DNA of 64,000 nt. Source: Defluviitaleaceae bacterium. Its GTDB lineage: Bacteria > Bacillota > Clostridia > Lachnospirales > UBA5962. Below, in pieces: positions 17,755 to 26,714 of the stretch (its first letter is position 1; each line of letters opens with the position of its first letter). The notes beneath the pieces are model-generated. The model made no database searches and was not told the origin of the DNA. It was given only the letters and a program-made list of their open reading frames with translations. The DNA lies in NCBI GenBank assembly GCA_009779915.1, contig WRBA01000005.1, positions 1-64,000 of the forward strand, read 5' to 3'. The translations under genes and the position numbers were made by a program.

Positions 17755-20100
17755 TTATCTGTCAAAGAATCCTGCAACATCTATAATAAGCGAAATTTCA
17801 CCGTTGCCTAAAAGGGTACAGCCGCTTATACCGGGCGGTTTCTTAATATATTTAGGAATACTCTTAACAACCACAGGCTGCTCACCTATAAGCTCGTCCA
17901 CCAGCACACATATTTTATGCTCGCCATTTTCAAGCATCATAACAATGCCTTCTTCCACATTGCAAACACCTTCATTCCAAGCAAATTCCTTATTAAGCCG
18001 CACGAAATTAAATGTTTCCTCCCTTACGGTTATCATTTCATTACCGGAAGGATCGATTACCAAATCATTCTCAGTGGCTTTAAAGCTCTTTTCAATTGAA
18101 ATTATAGGTATAGTATACTTTGTATCGCCTACTTTTATTATCATGCCCTCGATAATTGCTAAAGTAAGAGGTATTTTTAGCGTAAATATACTGCCTTCCC
18201 CAGGTGTGGAATCCACAATAACCGTGCCGCCTACCACCTCAATATTAGAAGTAACAACGTCCATCCCAACACCGCGGCCTGAAAACTGTGTTACATTTTC
18301 ATTGGTGGAAAATCCCGGGAGCAATATAAAGCCATAAATTTCTTTTTCCGAATACTCTTCCTCCGGCTTTGTAAGGAGCCCTTGACGCTTTGCTTTTTCC
18401 ATGATTTTATCACGGTTTAAGCCCTGCCCATCGTCTTTAACGATAATAAGAACATCGCCGCCCTGATTTTTAGCTTCAAGTGTTATCTTACCCTTTTCAG
18501 GCTTACCTTTTTTAATCCGGTTTTCGGGAATTTCTATACCGTGATCAACAGAATTTCGTATTATATGCATCAATGGGTCTGAAATATGTTCTATAATATT
18601 CTTATCAACCTCTGTGTCAGCACCTACCACCTCAAGGTTAACTTCCTTACCCAAGGTTTTACACATATCCCTAACTATACGATTCATTTTAAAGAATGTA
18701 GGAGACAAAGACACCATCCGCATACTCATAACCGTATCTTGAACGTCTTTTATAATTTTGTGAAGCTGCCTGGCTTCCTTCGTAAAATTCTCAAGTTCAA
18801 GACCGGTCAAATCCGGGTTCTGAGTAACCATGGACTCGGAAATAACAAGCTCCCCAACTAAGTTCATAAGCTGATCTAATTTGCCTACATTTACACTTAT
18901 AGTAGATTGAGTTGTGGGCTTTTTATGTCCAGCCGCTTGCGCCGCTGCAGGTTGTTTGTTTTCCGGTTCATCGGAAGATGATATGCCCGGCTCCTTAAGT
19001 GCTACCTGCTCTGCTCCTTCTTGCACTTGGTCAGTACTTACAGGGCTTGCCTCCTCCGCTGTATCTGCTGCCAAGGAAGTTGCCTCATTTATCTCAAGAG
19101 ATTCAAGACATATTGTGGCATCCAGCAATTTCTTTATCTCTTCTATACTTTTATCCGTAACCAGCAGCATTTTTAGCCCATCTGCACGAACCGACTCTAT
19201 AGAAGACTCGTCGACTAAATTACTTGGTGTGTGTATAATTGATTCACAAAGCCCCGTTAAATTATGAACAACGCCGTAAGCACGGACATTTTCCATCTCA
19301 CAGCCTTCTTGGAATTTAATATGAACTTCAAAATTATTAAGTCCTGAGCTTGCTGCTGTCACTTCTTCTATCACTTCAAGCCTTAAGTCTCTGACAAATA
19401 CACTTCTCATAAAAATTTCTTGAATTTTGTCAAAATTAAGCTCCGTGTTAAAACTGATATGCAGACCTTCGTTTCTTATCGTCTCTATGGTATCTTCGTT
19501 CATAAGATCTTCAGGGTCAGAAACAATATCCGATGCCACTGACTCCAGATTATGAATAATCCCATAAGCACGAACATTTTCCATTTCGCAGCCTTCTTCA
19601 AACAAAACAAAGGCATGATACTTCTTCCCATTTATAGAAGGTTTTCCGGAAGTTGTTTTAGGCTTAGCAGTAGTTGCATCCCCCCCAGCAGCAACAGTTT
19701 CACCTTTTAATTTAGCCACATATTCCTTTATCCTGGCTATAAGATCAACCGCTTCACCGTCCGGGTCTGTACCAGACTCCAAAACCTCAAGCTCCCCTTT
19801 AATAAAGTCGGTAACTTCAAGGGTTAAGTCTGTAATGTCTTCATAATTATCAATTTCCGGATTTTGCTCTCTAAGATAATAAAACAAATCCTCAATTGCG
19901 TGCGCTGTGGTAGCTATGCCATTATACATCATCATAGCAGCAGAACCTTTGATGGTATGCATTATCCGAAATATTTCATTAATCATGTCGCTTGTTAGAC
20001 CCGCGTCCGCTTGAACGCTAATATTCTCCAGCTGTTCTAAAAGCGTACGCATTTCATAAATAAACGTCTCAAGCATGGCTGATTTATCATAGTCACCCAC
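17755..20100 (-). CDS. cheA: chemotaxis histidine kinase CheA
   Basis: The chemotaxis kinase, which phosphorylates CheY and CheB. About 781 aa. The Hpt domain is at residues 1-105, with the phospho-accepting His in IMHTIKGSA near residue 48. Two similar CheY-binding-like domains follow in tandem (each containing EGCEMENVRAYG). Then come a linker rich in Glu and Ala, the dimerisation domain (KLDQLMNLVGELVI), and the ATP-binding domain (HIIRNSVDHGIE, DDGQGLN, GRGVGMDVV). The C-terminal CheW-like domain starts near IEGMIIKVG. The GTG at 20100 is preferred because AGAGGTGG lies 6 bp upstream and VGDYDKSAMLETFIYEM matches family starts. Confidence 0.94.
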   Translation of the reverse strand: MGDYDKSAMLETFIYEMRTLLEQLENISVQADAGLTSDMINEIFRIMHTIKGSAAMMMYNGIATTAHAIEDLFYYLREQNPEIDNYEDITDLTLEVTDFIKGELEVLESGTDPDGEAVDLIARIKEYVAKLKGETVAAGGDATTAKPKTTSGKPSINGKKYHAFVLFEEGCEMENVRAYGIIHNLESVASDIVSDPEDLMNEDTIETIRNEGLHISFNTELNFDKIQEIFMRSVFVRDLRLEVIEEVTAASSGLNNFEVHIKFQEGCEMENVRAYGVVHNLTGLCESIIHTPSNLVDESSIESVRADGLKMLLVTDKSIEEIKKLLDATICLESLEINEATSLAADTAEEASPVSTDQVQEGAEQVALKEPGISSSDEPENKQPAAAQAAGHKKPTTQSTISVNVGKLDQLMNLVGELVISESMVTQNPDLTGLELENFTKEARQLHKIIKDVQDTVMSMRMVSLSPTFFKMNRIVRDMCKTLGKEVNLEVVGADTEVDKNIIEHISDPLMHIIRNSVDHGIEIPENRIKKGKPEKGKITLEAKNQGGDVLIIVKDDGQGLNRDKIMEKAKRQGLLTKPEEEYSEKEIYGFILLPGFSTNENVTQFSGRGVGMDVVTSNIEVVGGTVIVDSTPGEGSIFTLKIPLTLAIIEGMIIKVGDTKYTIPIISIEKSFKATENDLVIDPSGNEMITVREETFNFVRLNKEFAWNEGVCNVEEGIVMMLENGEHKICVLVDELIGEQPVVVKSIPKYIKKPPGISGCTLLGNGEISLIIDVAGFFDR

Positions 20101-20173
20101 AGCTAACCACCTCTTCATAAAAATTTTTATCAGTTTGATTAATAGACCGGTCTAATATTCATATTGTTTTATA

Positions 20174-20989
20174 TCAAACCTTTTTATATACAGCCGGCAT
20201 AATATATTTAAACTTTGTTCGCATACTTAACCGCTCCGAATGACCAATAAACAAATACCCGCCAGGCTCAATCATATTATACATTTTTTCCACCAGATTG
20301 TCTCTTGTTTCTTCATCAAAGTATATCATAACATTACGGCAAAAGATAGTATGAAGCTTTTTTGTAAAAATTTTGTCAAGTTTTTCGTCCATCAAATTAA
20401 TTCTTCTAAAAATCATTTCTTTTCTTATAAAATCTTTAACTCTGTAAGAATCTTCATCATATGGGTCAAAATATTTCTTAACAAGCTCAGGAGGCATTGC
20501 AGAAACCGCTTCCTTACTATAAACCCCCCGATGAGCTATATTAAGCACTTTTGTGGATATATCTGAAGCTATCATAGAAGTATCCCATTTGCCTTTATTT
20601 GCAAAATACTCTTTCATGAGAATTTGAAGGGTATACGGCTCTTCCCCTGAGGAGCTTGCGTTACACCAAATTCTCATATCGTTATTTCTGGTATTTTGCT
20701 CAATTTCCGGCAATGCAGTTCTGGTAAAATAATCAAAATGATCCTTCTCCCGCATAAAGTAAGTATGGTTTGTTGTAATGCGGTTTATAAACTCATTAAC
20801 CATTTTACCGGATTTATCCGCTATTAAACTATTATAGTATTCTGAAAATGAGTTAAGCCCCAGCCCAACTATAATAGCGCGAAGCCTGGAATAAACCAGT
20901 GTTTTTTTTTCATCACTTAAGTTTATACCATAATTTTTCTTTATATGGTCTCTTAACAAATTAAATTCCTTATCAGAAAATTCTACCAT
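20174..20989 (-). CDS. cheR: chemotaxis protein methyltransferase CheR
   Basis: Methylates glutamates on chemoreceptors using S-adenosylmethionine, for adaptation. 271 aa with an N-terminal helical domain (about 1-75), then RITTNHTYFMREKDHF and the SAM-binding block WCNASSSGEEPYTLQI. Later blocks are ASDISTKVL and FCRNVMIYFDEETR. It is the first gene of the cheR-cheA-cheW run, preceded by AGAAGGA. No receptor, cheB or cheY gene is in the window. Confidence 0.95.
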   Translation of the reverse strand: MVEFSDKEFNLLRDHIKKNYGINLSDEKKTLVYSRLRAIIVGLGLNSFSEYYNSLIADKSGKMVNEFINRITTNHTYFMREKDHFDYFTRTALPEIEQNTRNNDMRIWCNASSSGEEPYTLQILMKEYFANKGKWDTSMIASDISTKVLNIAHRGVYSKEAVSAMPPELVKKYFDPYDEDSYRVKDFIRKEMIFRRINLMDEKLDKIFTKKLHTIFCRNVMIYFDEETRDNLVEKMYNMIEPGGYLFIGHSERLSMRTKFKYIMPAVYKKV

Positions 20990-21169
20990 AATTATCCTTC
21001 TAAATAAAATTTATCCCATTTATGTTAAAATCGTCATAAATGTGGTATCCTATTATACATAAATTGCTAAAACGCAGCCGCAATTCATATTTTGCCAAGT
21101 TTTTCTTGTGTTACTAGTCAAAGCTTGTTTTTAAGTATGCCGCCTTATAAAAATTTTTAGTACACAATC

Positions 21170-21375
21170 AGTGAACTACCCCGCTCCAAGGGGCGGGGTA
21201 TCGGTTTAATACTGCGCGGCAGATCACGGTACTGGTCATTCGCTTCGCTCACCGCACACCCTTGCAGTCCGGGTATTAAACCTATTCACTCCGCGGCATT
21301 CGCCAAATACGAAAACGCAAGCATTTTCGTGCTTGGCTTACTGCTCCGTGAGAATAAAAAAATGCTTACACATTT
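21170..21375. repeat. palindromic intergenic region between cheR and tmcAL
   Basis: The 461-bp gap between divergent cheR and tmcAL. It contains TACCCCGCTCCAAGGGGCGGGGTA, a near-perfect hairpin (21178-21201). It also has GGTTTAATAC (21204-21213) paired with GTATTAAACC (21272-21281) enclosing smaller palindromes, and GCAAGCATTTTCGTGCTTG. It does not carry the family A modules. It could be a decayed end of an IS200/IS605-like element, but I see no transposase. Confidence 0.45.
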
Positions 21376-21450
21376 TTATTTATGTGCACAGTATACCACT
21401 AATTTAGAAATATTACAACTAATTATTACAGTATTATAAGGAGCTAAATA

Positions 21451-22662
21451 TTGTTGGAAGCAATTGGTATAATAACTGAATATAACCCTTTTCACAAGGG
21501 TCATTTGCGTCAAATTGACATTGTAAAAACCCACTTTCCGGGGAGTCCTGTCATCTGTGTAATGAGTGGTAATTTTGTCCAACGCGGGGAGCCGGCTATT
21601 TGGAATAAATTTGTAAGAGCTAGGGCAGCACTTCTATGTGGCGCCGATATGATAATCGAGCTGCCGGTGCCTTTTGCCACAGCAAGTGCTGAATATTTTG
21701 CTCACTATGGGCTCAGCCTGTTAAATTCATTGGGCTTTGTGAAATATTTATGCTTTGGCAGCGAAAATGATGATTTGGAAATCCTTAAAAAAACAGCCGA
21801 AATATTGGTTATGGAACCTTATGGCTTTAAATCCGAACTTAAGGCGAGACTTATTTTGGGAGACTCATATCCTGCGGCAAGGCATAAGGCTCTTGAGCAT
21901 TTAATGCCTGCTCTTTCTGATATTTTGAATAAGCCAAATAATATTTTGGGCATTGAGTATATAAAAGCTATTATGAGACTTGGCTCAAATATTAAACCCT
22001 TCGCTATAAAGCGTGAGGGTGAAGGCTACCACAGCAGCGATTATACAAAAGAGCTAAGCTCCGCCAAAGCTATAAGAGAAGCCCTTCGTGCCGGCAAGTG
22101 TAACCTTATAGGTCTGCCGGAAAAATTAAAGCCTTTGTATGATGATCAAATAAAAAAGGGCGATTACCACGATTTTGACCGCTTAGGGGATGTTTTACAA
22201 TACATTGTAAAAACAAGCCCTCCTGAAAAGCTTGCTAAAATACTAGATGTAGATGAAGGGCTTCACCACCGCATTATTGATATTTTAGGCAGCGAACGGC
22301 TTATTTCAAAGAGCCTTTGGAGCTTAAAATCCAAGCGATACACCTATACGCGCTTATCCCGCGCACTTCTTCATATTTTACTTGATATTACGACAGCGGA
22401 TTTTAATAATTTCTATGAAAGCGGTCCTAATTATGTGAGAGTGCTGGGCTTTCGCAAGGAATGGGAAAGTTTGTTCTCATACATAAACACCTATTGCCCT
22501 TTACCAATTATAACCAATATTAAGAACTACCACACAGTGCTAAGCCCTATAGGCAAAGAACTTTTGGAGAAAGAGATCCGCTCTACTGATATTTATAATC
22601 TGTCGGGGATTAACCCTGCCCCTAAAAATGCGGAGTTTTCAGAGTCGATTGTCGTCGTCTGA
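21451..22662 (+). CDS. tmcAL: tRNA(Met) cytidine acetate ligase
   Basis: Forms N4-acetylcytidine at the wobble position of elongator tRNA-Met from acetate and ATP, preventing misreading of Ile codons. 403 aa. The nucleotidyltransferase-like N-terminus has the HxGH motif in EYNPFHKGHL, and MSGNFVQRGEPA follows. The start codon is TTG at 21451, with AAGGAG 8 bp upstream; the next ATG would remove the active-site strand. In older annotations this family is called YlbM or nucleotidyltransferase. It lies divergent from the chemotaxis genes. Confidence 0.9.
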   Translation: MLEAIGIITEYNPFHKGHLRQIDIVKTHFPGSPVICVMSGNFVQRGEPAIWNKFVRARAALLCGADMIIELPVPFATASAEYFAHYGLSLLNSLGFVKYLCFGSENDDLEILKKTAEILVMEPYGFKSELKARLILGDSYPAARHKALEHLMPALSDILNKPNNILGIEYIKAIMRLGSNIKPFAIKREGEGYHSSDYTKELSSAKAIREALRAGKCNLIGLPEKLKPLYDDQIKKGDYHDFDRLGDVLQYIVKTSPPEKLAKILDVDEGLHHRIIDILGSERLISKSLWSLKSKRYTYTRLSRALLHILLDITTADFNNFYESGPNYVRVLGFRKEWESLFSYINTYCPLPIITNIKNYHTVLSPIGKELLEKEIRSTDIYNLSGINPAPKNAEFSESIVVV

Positions 22663-22695
22663 TTTTAAGGATTATTTTGCCATTTTATGTTATAC

Positions 22696-22905
22696 TATAG
22701 TGAAATGACCTCGAAACAGTGGCAAAAAACACAGGAATTTTTTCGTAGGTCAAGGAGGCACAAATCCGTAGTACCAGAAGGGCTGGTCGTAAATGCTGTG
22801 CATTTACTGCTCGCCCAAGCAACCCGGTACAAATGGTTTTGTGCCAACGAAGAAATATGGAAAAATCACAAGTTTTTGCTACTGTTTTGGGGTTATTTTG
22901 CTATA
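22696..22905. repeat. MITE-like element, copy 2 (210 bp)
   Basis: The left end is TATAGTGAAATGACCTCGAA; the reverse complement of the right end begins TATAGCAAAATAACCCCAAA. The interior has a partial GGTCAAGGAG motif (22749-22758) like the ends of the 111-bp element. Between tmcAL and the vanY-like gene. Its right end creates an in-frame ATG that extends the vanY frame, but this is not the likely start. Confidence 0.75.
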
Positions 22906-22943
22906 TGAGTCATAAACATAAGAAAAGCTTAAGGAGTGAGGGT

Positions 22944-23744
22944 TTGAAGCGATTTGGAGTGTTTTTACTGATATTTTGTATTATTTTTTCGGCAGCTCTC
23001 ACTACTGTTTATGGGCAGCAGGCAAACAGTCGTTTAAGGGTTGTTTCCAGCACCTTTAACAGGTTTATAGATATGCTTTCAGAAAGTGCGAGAACATATT
23101 GGGATATTCAGGATAATATTCCCGCAGTAAATATTCTTGCTCCTGATATACTCCTCGTTAATAGAGACAATCCTATTGACAGATATTACCGCCCTGAAAG
23201 TATGATAGATATTGCCAGATATGTGCGAAGTACAAGGCACAGCTTGTACCTTGAGGAAAATGCGGCAAGAGCTTATATTGACATGGTTAATTCAATGGGT
23301 GATGCCGGCATTACGGATATAGCTGCCGTAAGCGGCTTTAGAGACTTTGACCACCAAACAAGGATACACAATGCGGAGATTAACCGTCAAGCAAACCGTT
23401 TTCCTCGCGAGGAGGCAAGATGGCGTGCAGCAATGATAGTTGCCGCTCCCGGCACCAGCGAGCATCAGAGCGGGCTTGCGGTAGACGTATCCTCCGCCGA
23501 GGTTGGCTTTAGCTTAACCACACGCTTTGAAAACACACGAAGTTTTCGCTGGCTTTCCCAATATGCCCATAATTATGGCTTTATAATACGATATCCAAGA
23601 GACAGTACGGAAATTACAGGGGTAATTTTTGAGCCTTGGCATTTACGTTATGTAGGTATAGACCACGCAGCGAGAATTTTTGAGAGCGGCTTAACTTTGG
23701 AGGAGTATTTTATTGCATACGCCGGAGGTATTTGGAGTGAGTAA
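22944..23744 (+). CDS. D-alanyl-D-alanine carboxypeptidase, VanY type (M15B)
   Basis: A secreted zinc peptidase that trims D-Ala from peptidoglycan precursors. 266 aa from the TTG at 22944, which has AAGGAG 7 bp upstream and opens a clean signal peptide (KRFGVFLLIFCIIFSAALTTVYG, cleavage near YGQQ). Longer frames start inside the MITE-like repeat without a ribosome-binding site. Zinc ligands fit SEHQSGLAVDV (His and Asp) and EPWHLRYVG (His). Its stop overlaps the GTG start of the next gene. In this context it is more likely a cell-wall maintenance enzyme than part of a vancomycin cluster, since no vanHAX genes are near. Confidence 0.87.
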   Translation: MKRFGVFLLIFCIIFSAALTTVYGQQANSRLRVVSSTFNRFIDMLSESARTYWDIQDNIPAVNILAPDILLVNRDNPIDRYYRPESMIDIARYVRSTRHSLYLEENAARAYIDMVNSMGDAGITDIAAVSGFRDFDHQTRIHNAEINRQANRFPREEARWRAAMIVAAPGTSEHQSGLAVDVSSAEVGFSLTTRFENTRSFRWLSQYAHNYGFIIRYPRDSTEITGVIFEPWHLRYVGIDHAARIFESGLTLEEYFIAYAGGIWSE

Positions 23745-24753
23745 AATCCGTAAATTTTTGCATAAAAAAGATATTGTCTTTTCATTAAAAAGATATGGTA
23801 TAGAAGCCTTGTCCAGTATGGCTTTGGGTCTTTTTTCATCCCTTGTGGTGGGGCTTATTATGCGTGAGTTTGGGACTCATATGGGTTTGGAGTTTTTAGT
23901 CATAGCAGGCTCCGCGGCTATGAGCTTAACGGGCGGTGCTATTGGCGCAGCTGTTGCTTTCGGGCTTAAAGCACCTAATTTGGTGCTTTTTTCATCTATT
24001 ATTACAGGATTTATGGGAAATGAGCTTGGAGGTCCCGCCGGGGCTTTTGTTGCCGCCGCTTTAGGGGCTGAATTTGGCAAGCTTATTTCAAGAGAGACAA
24101 AAGTGGATATTATCGTAACTCCTGTGACTACAATTATAACCGGTGCTATTGCTGCGGCTTGGGTAGGTCCCGGAATTAATGCTTTTATGACGGGCATTGG
24201 CTCGGTTATTATGTGGGCTACGGAGCTTATGCCTCTTCCAATGGGCATCTTAGTCTCTGCCATTATGGGACTTGTGCTGACTGCGCCTATATCCAGTGCT
24301 GCTTTGGCTATAATGCTTGATTTAAGCGGTATTGCGGCAGGTGCAGCAGTTGCGGGGGGCTCCGCTCATATGATTGGTTTTGCCGTTGCAAGCTTTAGAG
24401 AAAACGGCGTTGGCGGACTTATATCCCAAGGGCTTGGTACATCAATGCTTCAAATACCTAATATTATTAAAAACCCAAAGATACTTATACCGGCAGTTGC
24501 CGCAAGTATCGTATCCGGACCTTTATCAACTGTAGTATTTAGGATGGAAAATATTCCAACCGGTGCCGGCATGGGCACATCAGGTCTTGTAGGGCAGTTC
24601 GGTACTTTGACTGCAATGGGCTATAATACACATACTTTTATCGCTATAATTGTTGTGCATTTTATAACTCCGGCAGTGGTGGCATTTGTAGCCTCTGAGA
24701 TTATGCGTAAAAGGGGTGCTATAAAGTCGGGGGATATGAAATTAGAGGTGTAA
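23737..24753 (+). CDS. PTS EIIC-like integral membrane protein
   Basis: About 338 aa, very hydrophobic, with eight to ten transmembrane segments rich in Gly and Ala. It resembles the stand-alone PTS_EIIC_2 family of membrane proteins annotated as PTS sugar transporter subunit IIC. No EIIA or EIIB domain is attached or nearby, so sugar phosphotransfer is doubtful. The GTG at 23737 has GGAGG 8 bp upstream and overlaps the vanY stop by 8 bp, indicating coupling. Function unknown; coupling to a cell-wall enzyme suggests an envelope role, but this is inference. Confidence 0.7.
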   Translation: MSKIRKFLHKKDIVFSLKRYGIEALSSMALGLFSSLVVGLIMREFGTHMGLEFLVIAGSAAMSLTGGAIGAAVAFGLKAPNLVLFSSIITGFMGNELGGPAGAFVAAALGAEFGKLISRETKVDIIVTPVTTIITGAIAAAWVGPGINAFMTGIGSVIMWATELMPLPMGILVSAIMGLVLTAPISSAALAIMLDLSGIAAGAAVAGGSAHMIGFAVASFRENGVGGLISQGLGTSMLQIPNIIKNPKILIPAVAASIVSGPLSTVVFRMENIPTGAGMGTSGLVGQFGTLTAMGYNTHTFIAIIVVHFITPAVVAFVASEIMRKRGAIKSGDMKLEV

Positions 24754-24782
24754 TGGTGTAATTGCCAATGCACAATGTCCTG

Positions 24783-25544
24783 TCATCCCCTATAAACTCT
24801 CATATTCTCTGCCATCATATCCTGCAAAAATTTCATATCAATAAGCATTTTGTCAATATTAAACTTTCTCGCAAAATACTCGCTTATTCGGATCCCTGCA
24901 TATCGCCCGTTTTCTAAAAACTCTTCTTTTCTGGCAAAATAGTCTTTTATTATTTCATACTCCTCGTATGTTAAGGGGTATTTTGTGTCTATAGTGGCGG
25001 TTTTTTCGTTTTCTTCATAATTTTCCGGTTTCCAAACAAGGGATTTTGTACTGTATTTACTTGGATTTTCAGAGATAACAATGGTGCCGGCCAGCATATC
25101 ACCAAATCTCGTATGATTCTTAGTAAGCATCATCATTATAATCCCAAGCCCTGTATTGTCTATAAACAGCCTTAATATATTGCGTATTATAGATTGTATA
25201 AAAGTTATAGGCTGGCCGTTTGTACGAATCGTTCTAAGACCAAAAACTTTTTTGCCGGGAGTACGCCCTTTCATAATAATTTCAAAAACTATAAAGTATC
25301 CAAAAAATATTATAAAATACAGCAGCAGTACTACAGCTGCCACATTGGCTGCCCGCCCAAATGTAACCATTAAATCCCTTATATCAAAGCTAAACAAAGT
25401 CCAAAGAGCTGCCAAAATGATTATAAGAAACACCCCAAACTGTATCAGAGTATCAATAATTACTGCACCCAGCCTGGAGCCTGCACCTGCAAGCCTGTAT
25501 TCAACTTCAATATTATCAGGGGTTGTAACAAATATACTTTTCAT
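24783..25544 (-). CDS. RDD family membrane protein
   Basis: A 253-aa membrane protein with an RDD domain (about residues 10-160: LAGAGSRLGAVIIDTLIQ, then GRTPGKKVFGLRTI), with three to four transmembrane segments and a soluble C-terminal helix region. RDD proteins are poorly defined; some move ions. ATG at 25544 is chosen because AAAGGAG lies 6 bp upstream; the longer frame runs back into the repeat. It stands divergent to the SpoIIM-like gene and belongs to the RDD/SpoIIM/DUF58/MoxR gene set. Confidence 0.83.
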   Translation of the reverse strand: MKSIFVTTPDNIEVEYRLAGAGSRLGAVIIDTLIQFGVFLIIILAALWTLFSFDIRDLMVTFGRAANVAAVVLLLYFIIFFGYFIVFEIIMKGRTPGKKVFGLRTIRTNGQPITFIQSIIRNILRLFIDNTGLGIIMMMLTKNHTRFGDMLAGTIVISENPSKYSTKSLVWKPENYEENEKTATIDTKYPLTYEEYEIIKDYFARKEEFLENGRYAGIRISEYFARKFNIDKMLIDMKFLQDMMAENMRVYRG

Positions 25545-25557
25545 GGTAAACTCCTTT

Positions 25558-25744
25558 CGTGGAAGTGCGTTGATGACTTCGTCTCCTCCGCACTTCCACG
25601 AGTTTTTTACTGTAAGAATGAATCGGCTTGTGCTCACACGCGGTCAGCCGATTTCCCTCGACCGGGCAAACGGGAACCCGCTGAAGCAACGCTTCAGTGG
25701 GCAGTGAAAGCCGTGTCTGCGGATTAAAGTCTGCAACGCTAAAA
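25558..25744. repeat. family A palindromic repeat, copy 4, between RDD and SpoIIM-like genes
   Basis: A large hairpin (CGTGGAAGTGCG paired with CGCACTTCCACG, 25558-25601) is followed by TTTACTGTAAGAATGAATCG. Next come CAGCCGATTTCCCTCGACCG, the palindrome GCTGAAGCAACGCTTCAG, and the closing GCGGATTAAAGTCTGCAACG. This is one of the two most complete copies. It lies between two divergent start codons, so it must sit in both leader regions or contain the promoters. Confidence 0.75.
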
Positions 25745-25760
25745 CTTTTAGGAGGCATAT

Positions 25761-26714
25761 ATGAAAGAAGATAAATTTATCGCAAAAAACATCGATAATT
25801 GGCAAAAACTGGAAAGCTATAATGAAATATTGACAAAAAGCGGTCTTGCATCTCTTTCCGGGGATGAAATTAAGGAATTTATCGGTCTTTACCGAAGTTT
25901 AAGCCATAACCTATCCTATGCGCGGACATTTTTCCCCGGCAGCAGTATTGTATCCTATCTCAACCAACTTATAGGCACAAGCCACAATTATGTTTTTGTG
26001 CGGGAAGAGAAAGGGCTTTCAGGTTTTTTACATTATATTACACGTGGGCTGCCTCTTGCAATAAGAAGTTACAGAGGCTATATATTCGCCGCGTCCTTAA
26101 TGTTTATGGCAGGGGCTTTACTTGCCTTTGTACTTGCCGTTGTTGACCCGTTTTACAGTAATTTTTTCTTCCCCGGTGTTACAGTAGACCAGCTTAATTT
26201 AGACCCGACCAATGACGGAGCGTGGGCTTATGCCCTTTTCAGCTCTTTTATTATGACTAATAATATCCAAGTAAGCTTTTTTACCTTTGCTCTTGGCGCA
26301 ACCGCCGGGCTTGGGACTATATATATACTGCTGTATAACGGCATGATTGTGGGTGCTCTTGCAGGGGTTGTCTCCTCAGGCGGCGGTAGCCTTGCCATGT
26401 TCTTCGCTATGATACTGCCCCACGGATTTATTGAACTTATGGCAATTTTCATAGCGGGTGGAGCTGGGCTTATGATAGGAAAAGGGATGCTAGTCCCTGG
26501 AGATTTAAGCCGTAAGGACTCCGCCTTAAAATACGCAAAAGCTGCCGCTTACTTCATCCCTGCCATTGTAATTATGCTTATTATAGGGGCACTGATTGAA
26601 GGCTTTTTCACCCCAATGGCTGTAGATTATAGGCTAAAGCTTGCTTTTTCTTTTTTGACTTTGTTTCTCATGGTTGGGTATTATAAATTTTTTATCAGGA
26701 GAGCCTCTCTTTAA
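25761..26714 (+). CDS. SpoIIM-like membrane protein (stage II sporulation protein M family)
   Basis: 317 aa. A soluble N-terminal helical region (1-105) is followed by about five transmembrane segments. The family block NNIQVSFFTFALGATAGLGTIY and the glycine-rich PHGFIELMAIFIAGGAGLMIG match the SpoIIM family. SpoIIM works in septal peptidoglycan hydrolysis during sporulation in Bacillus, but this longer form is generally found beside MoxR/DUF58 genes, as here, and need not be a sporulation gene. A GGAGG site precedes the ATG. Its 3' end overlaps the convergent DUF58 gene by 20 bp. Confidence 0.85.
   Translation: MKEDKFIAKNIDNWQKLESYNEILTKSGLASLSGDEIKEFIGLYRSLSHNLSYARTFFPGSSIVSYLNQLIGTSHNYVFVREEKGLSGFLHYITRGLPLAIRSYRGYIFAASLMFMAGALLAFVLAVVDPFYSNFFFPGVTVDQLNLDPTNDGAWAYALFSSFIMTNNIQVSFFTFALGATAGLGTIYILLYNGMIVGALAGVVSSGGGSLAMFFAMILPHGFIELMAIFIAGGAGLMIGKGMLVPGDLSRKDSALKYAKAAAYFIPAIVIMLIIGALIEGFFTPMAVDYRLKLAFSFLTLFLMVGYYKFFIRRASL

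Noticed and set aside
22687-22908. 73-codon frame between tmcAL and the vanY-like gene
   Set aside because: It lies almost wholly inside the MITE-like element and its translation begins with the inverted end. No homology-like features.
22944-23744. Vancomycin-resistance function for the VanY-like gene
   Set aside because: No vanH, vanA/B, vanX or vanRS genes are near. The family is common as a general D,D-carboxypeptidase.
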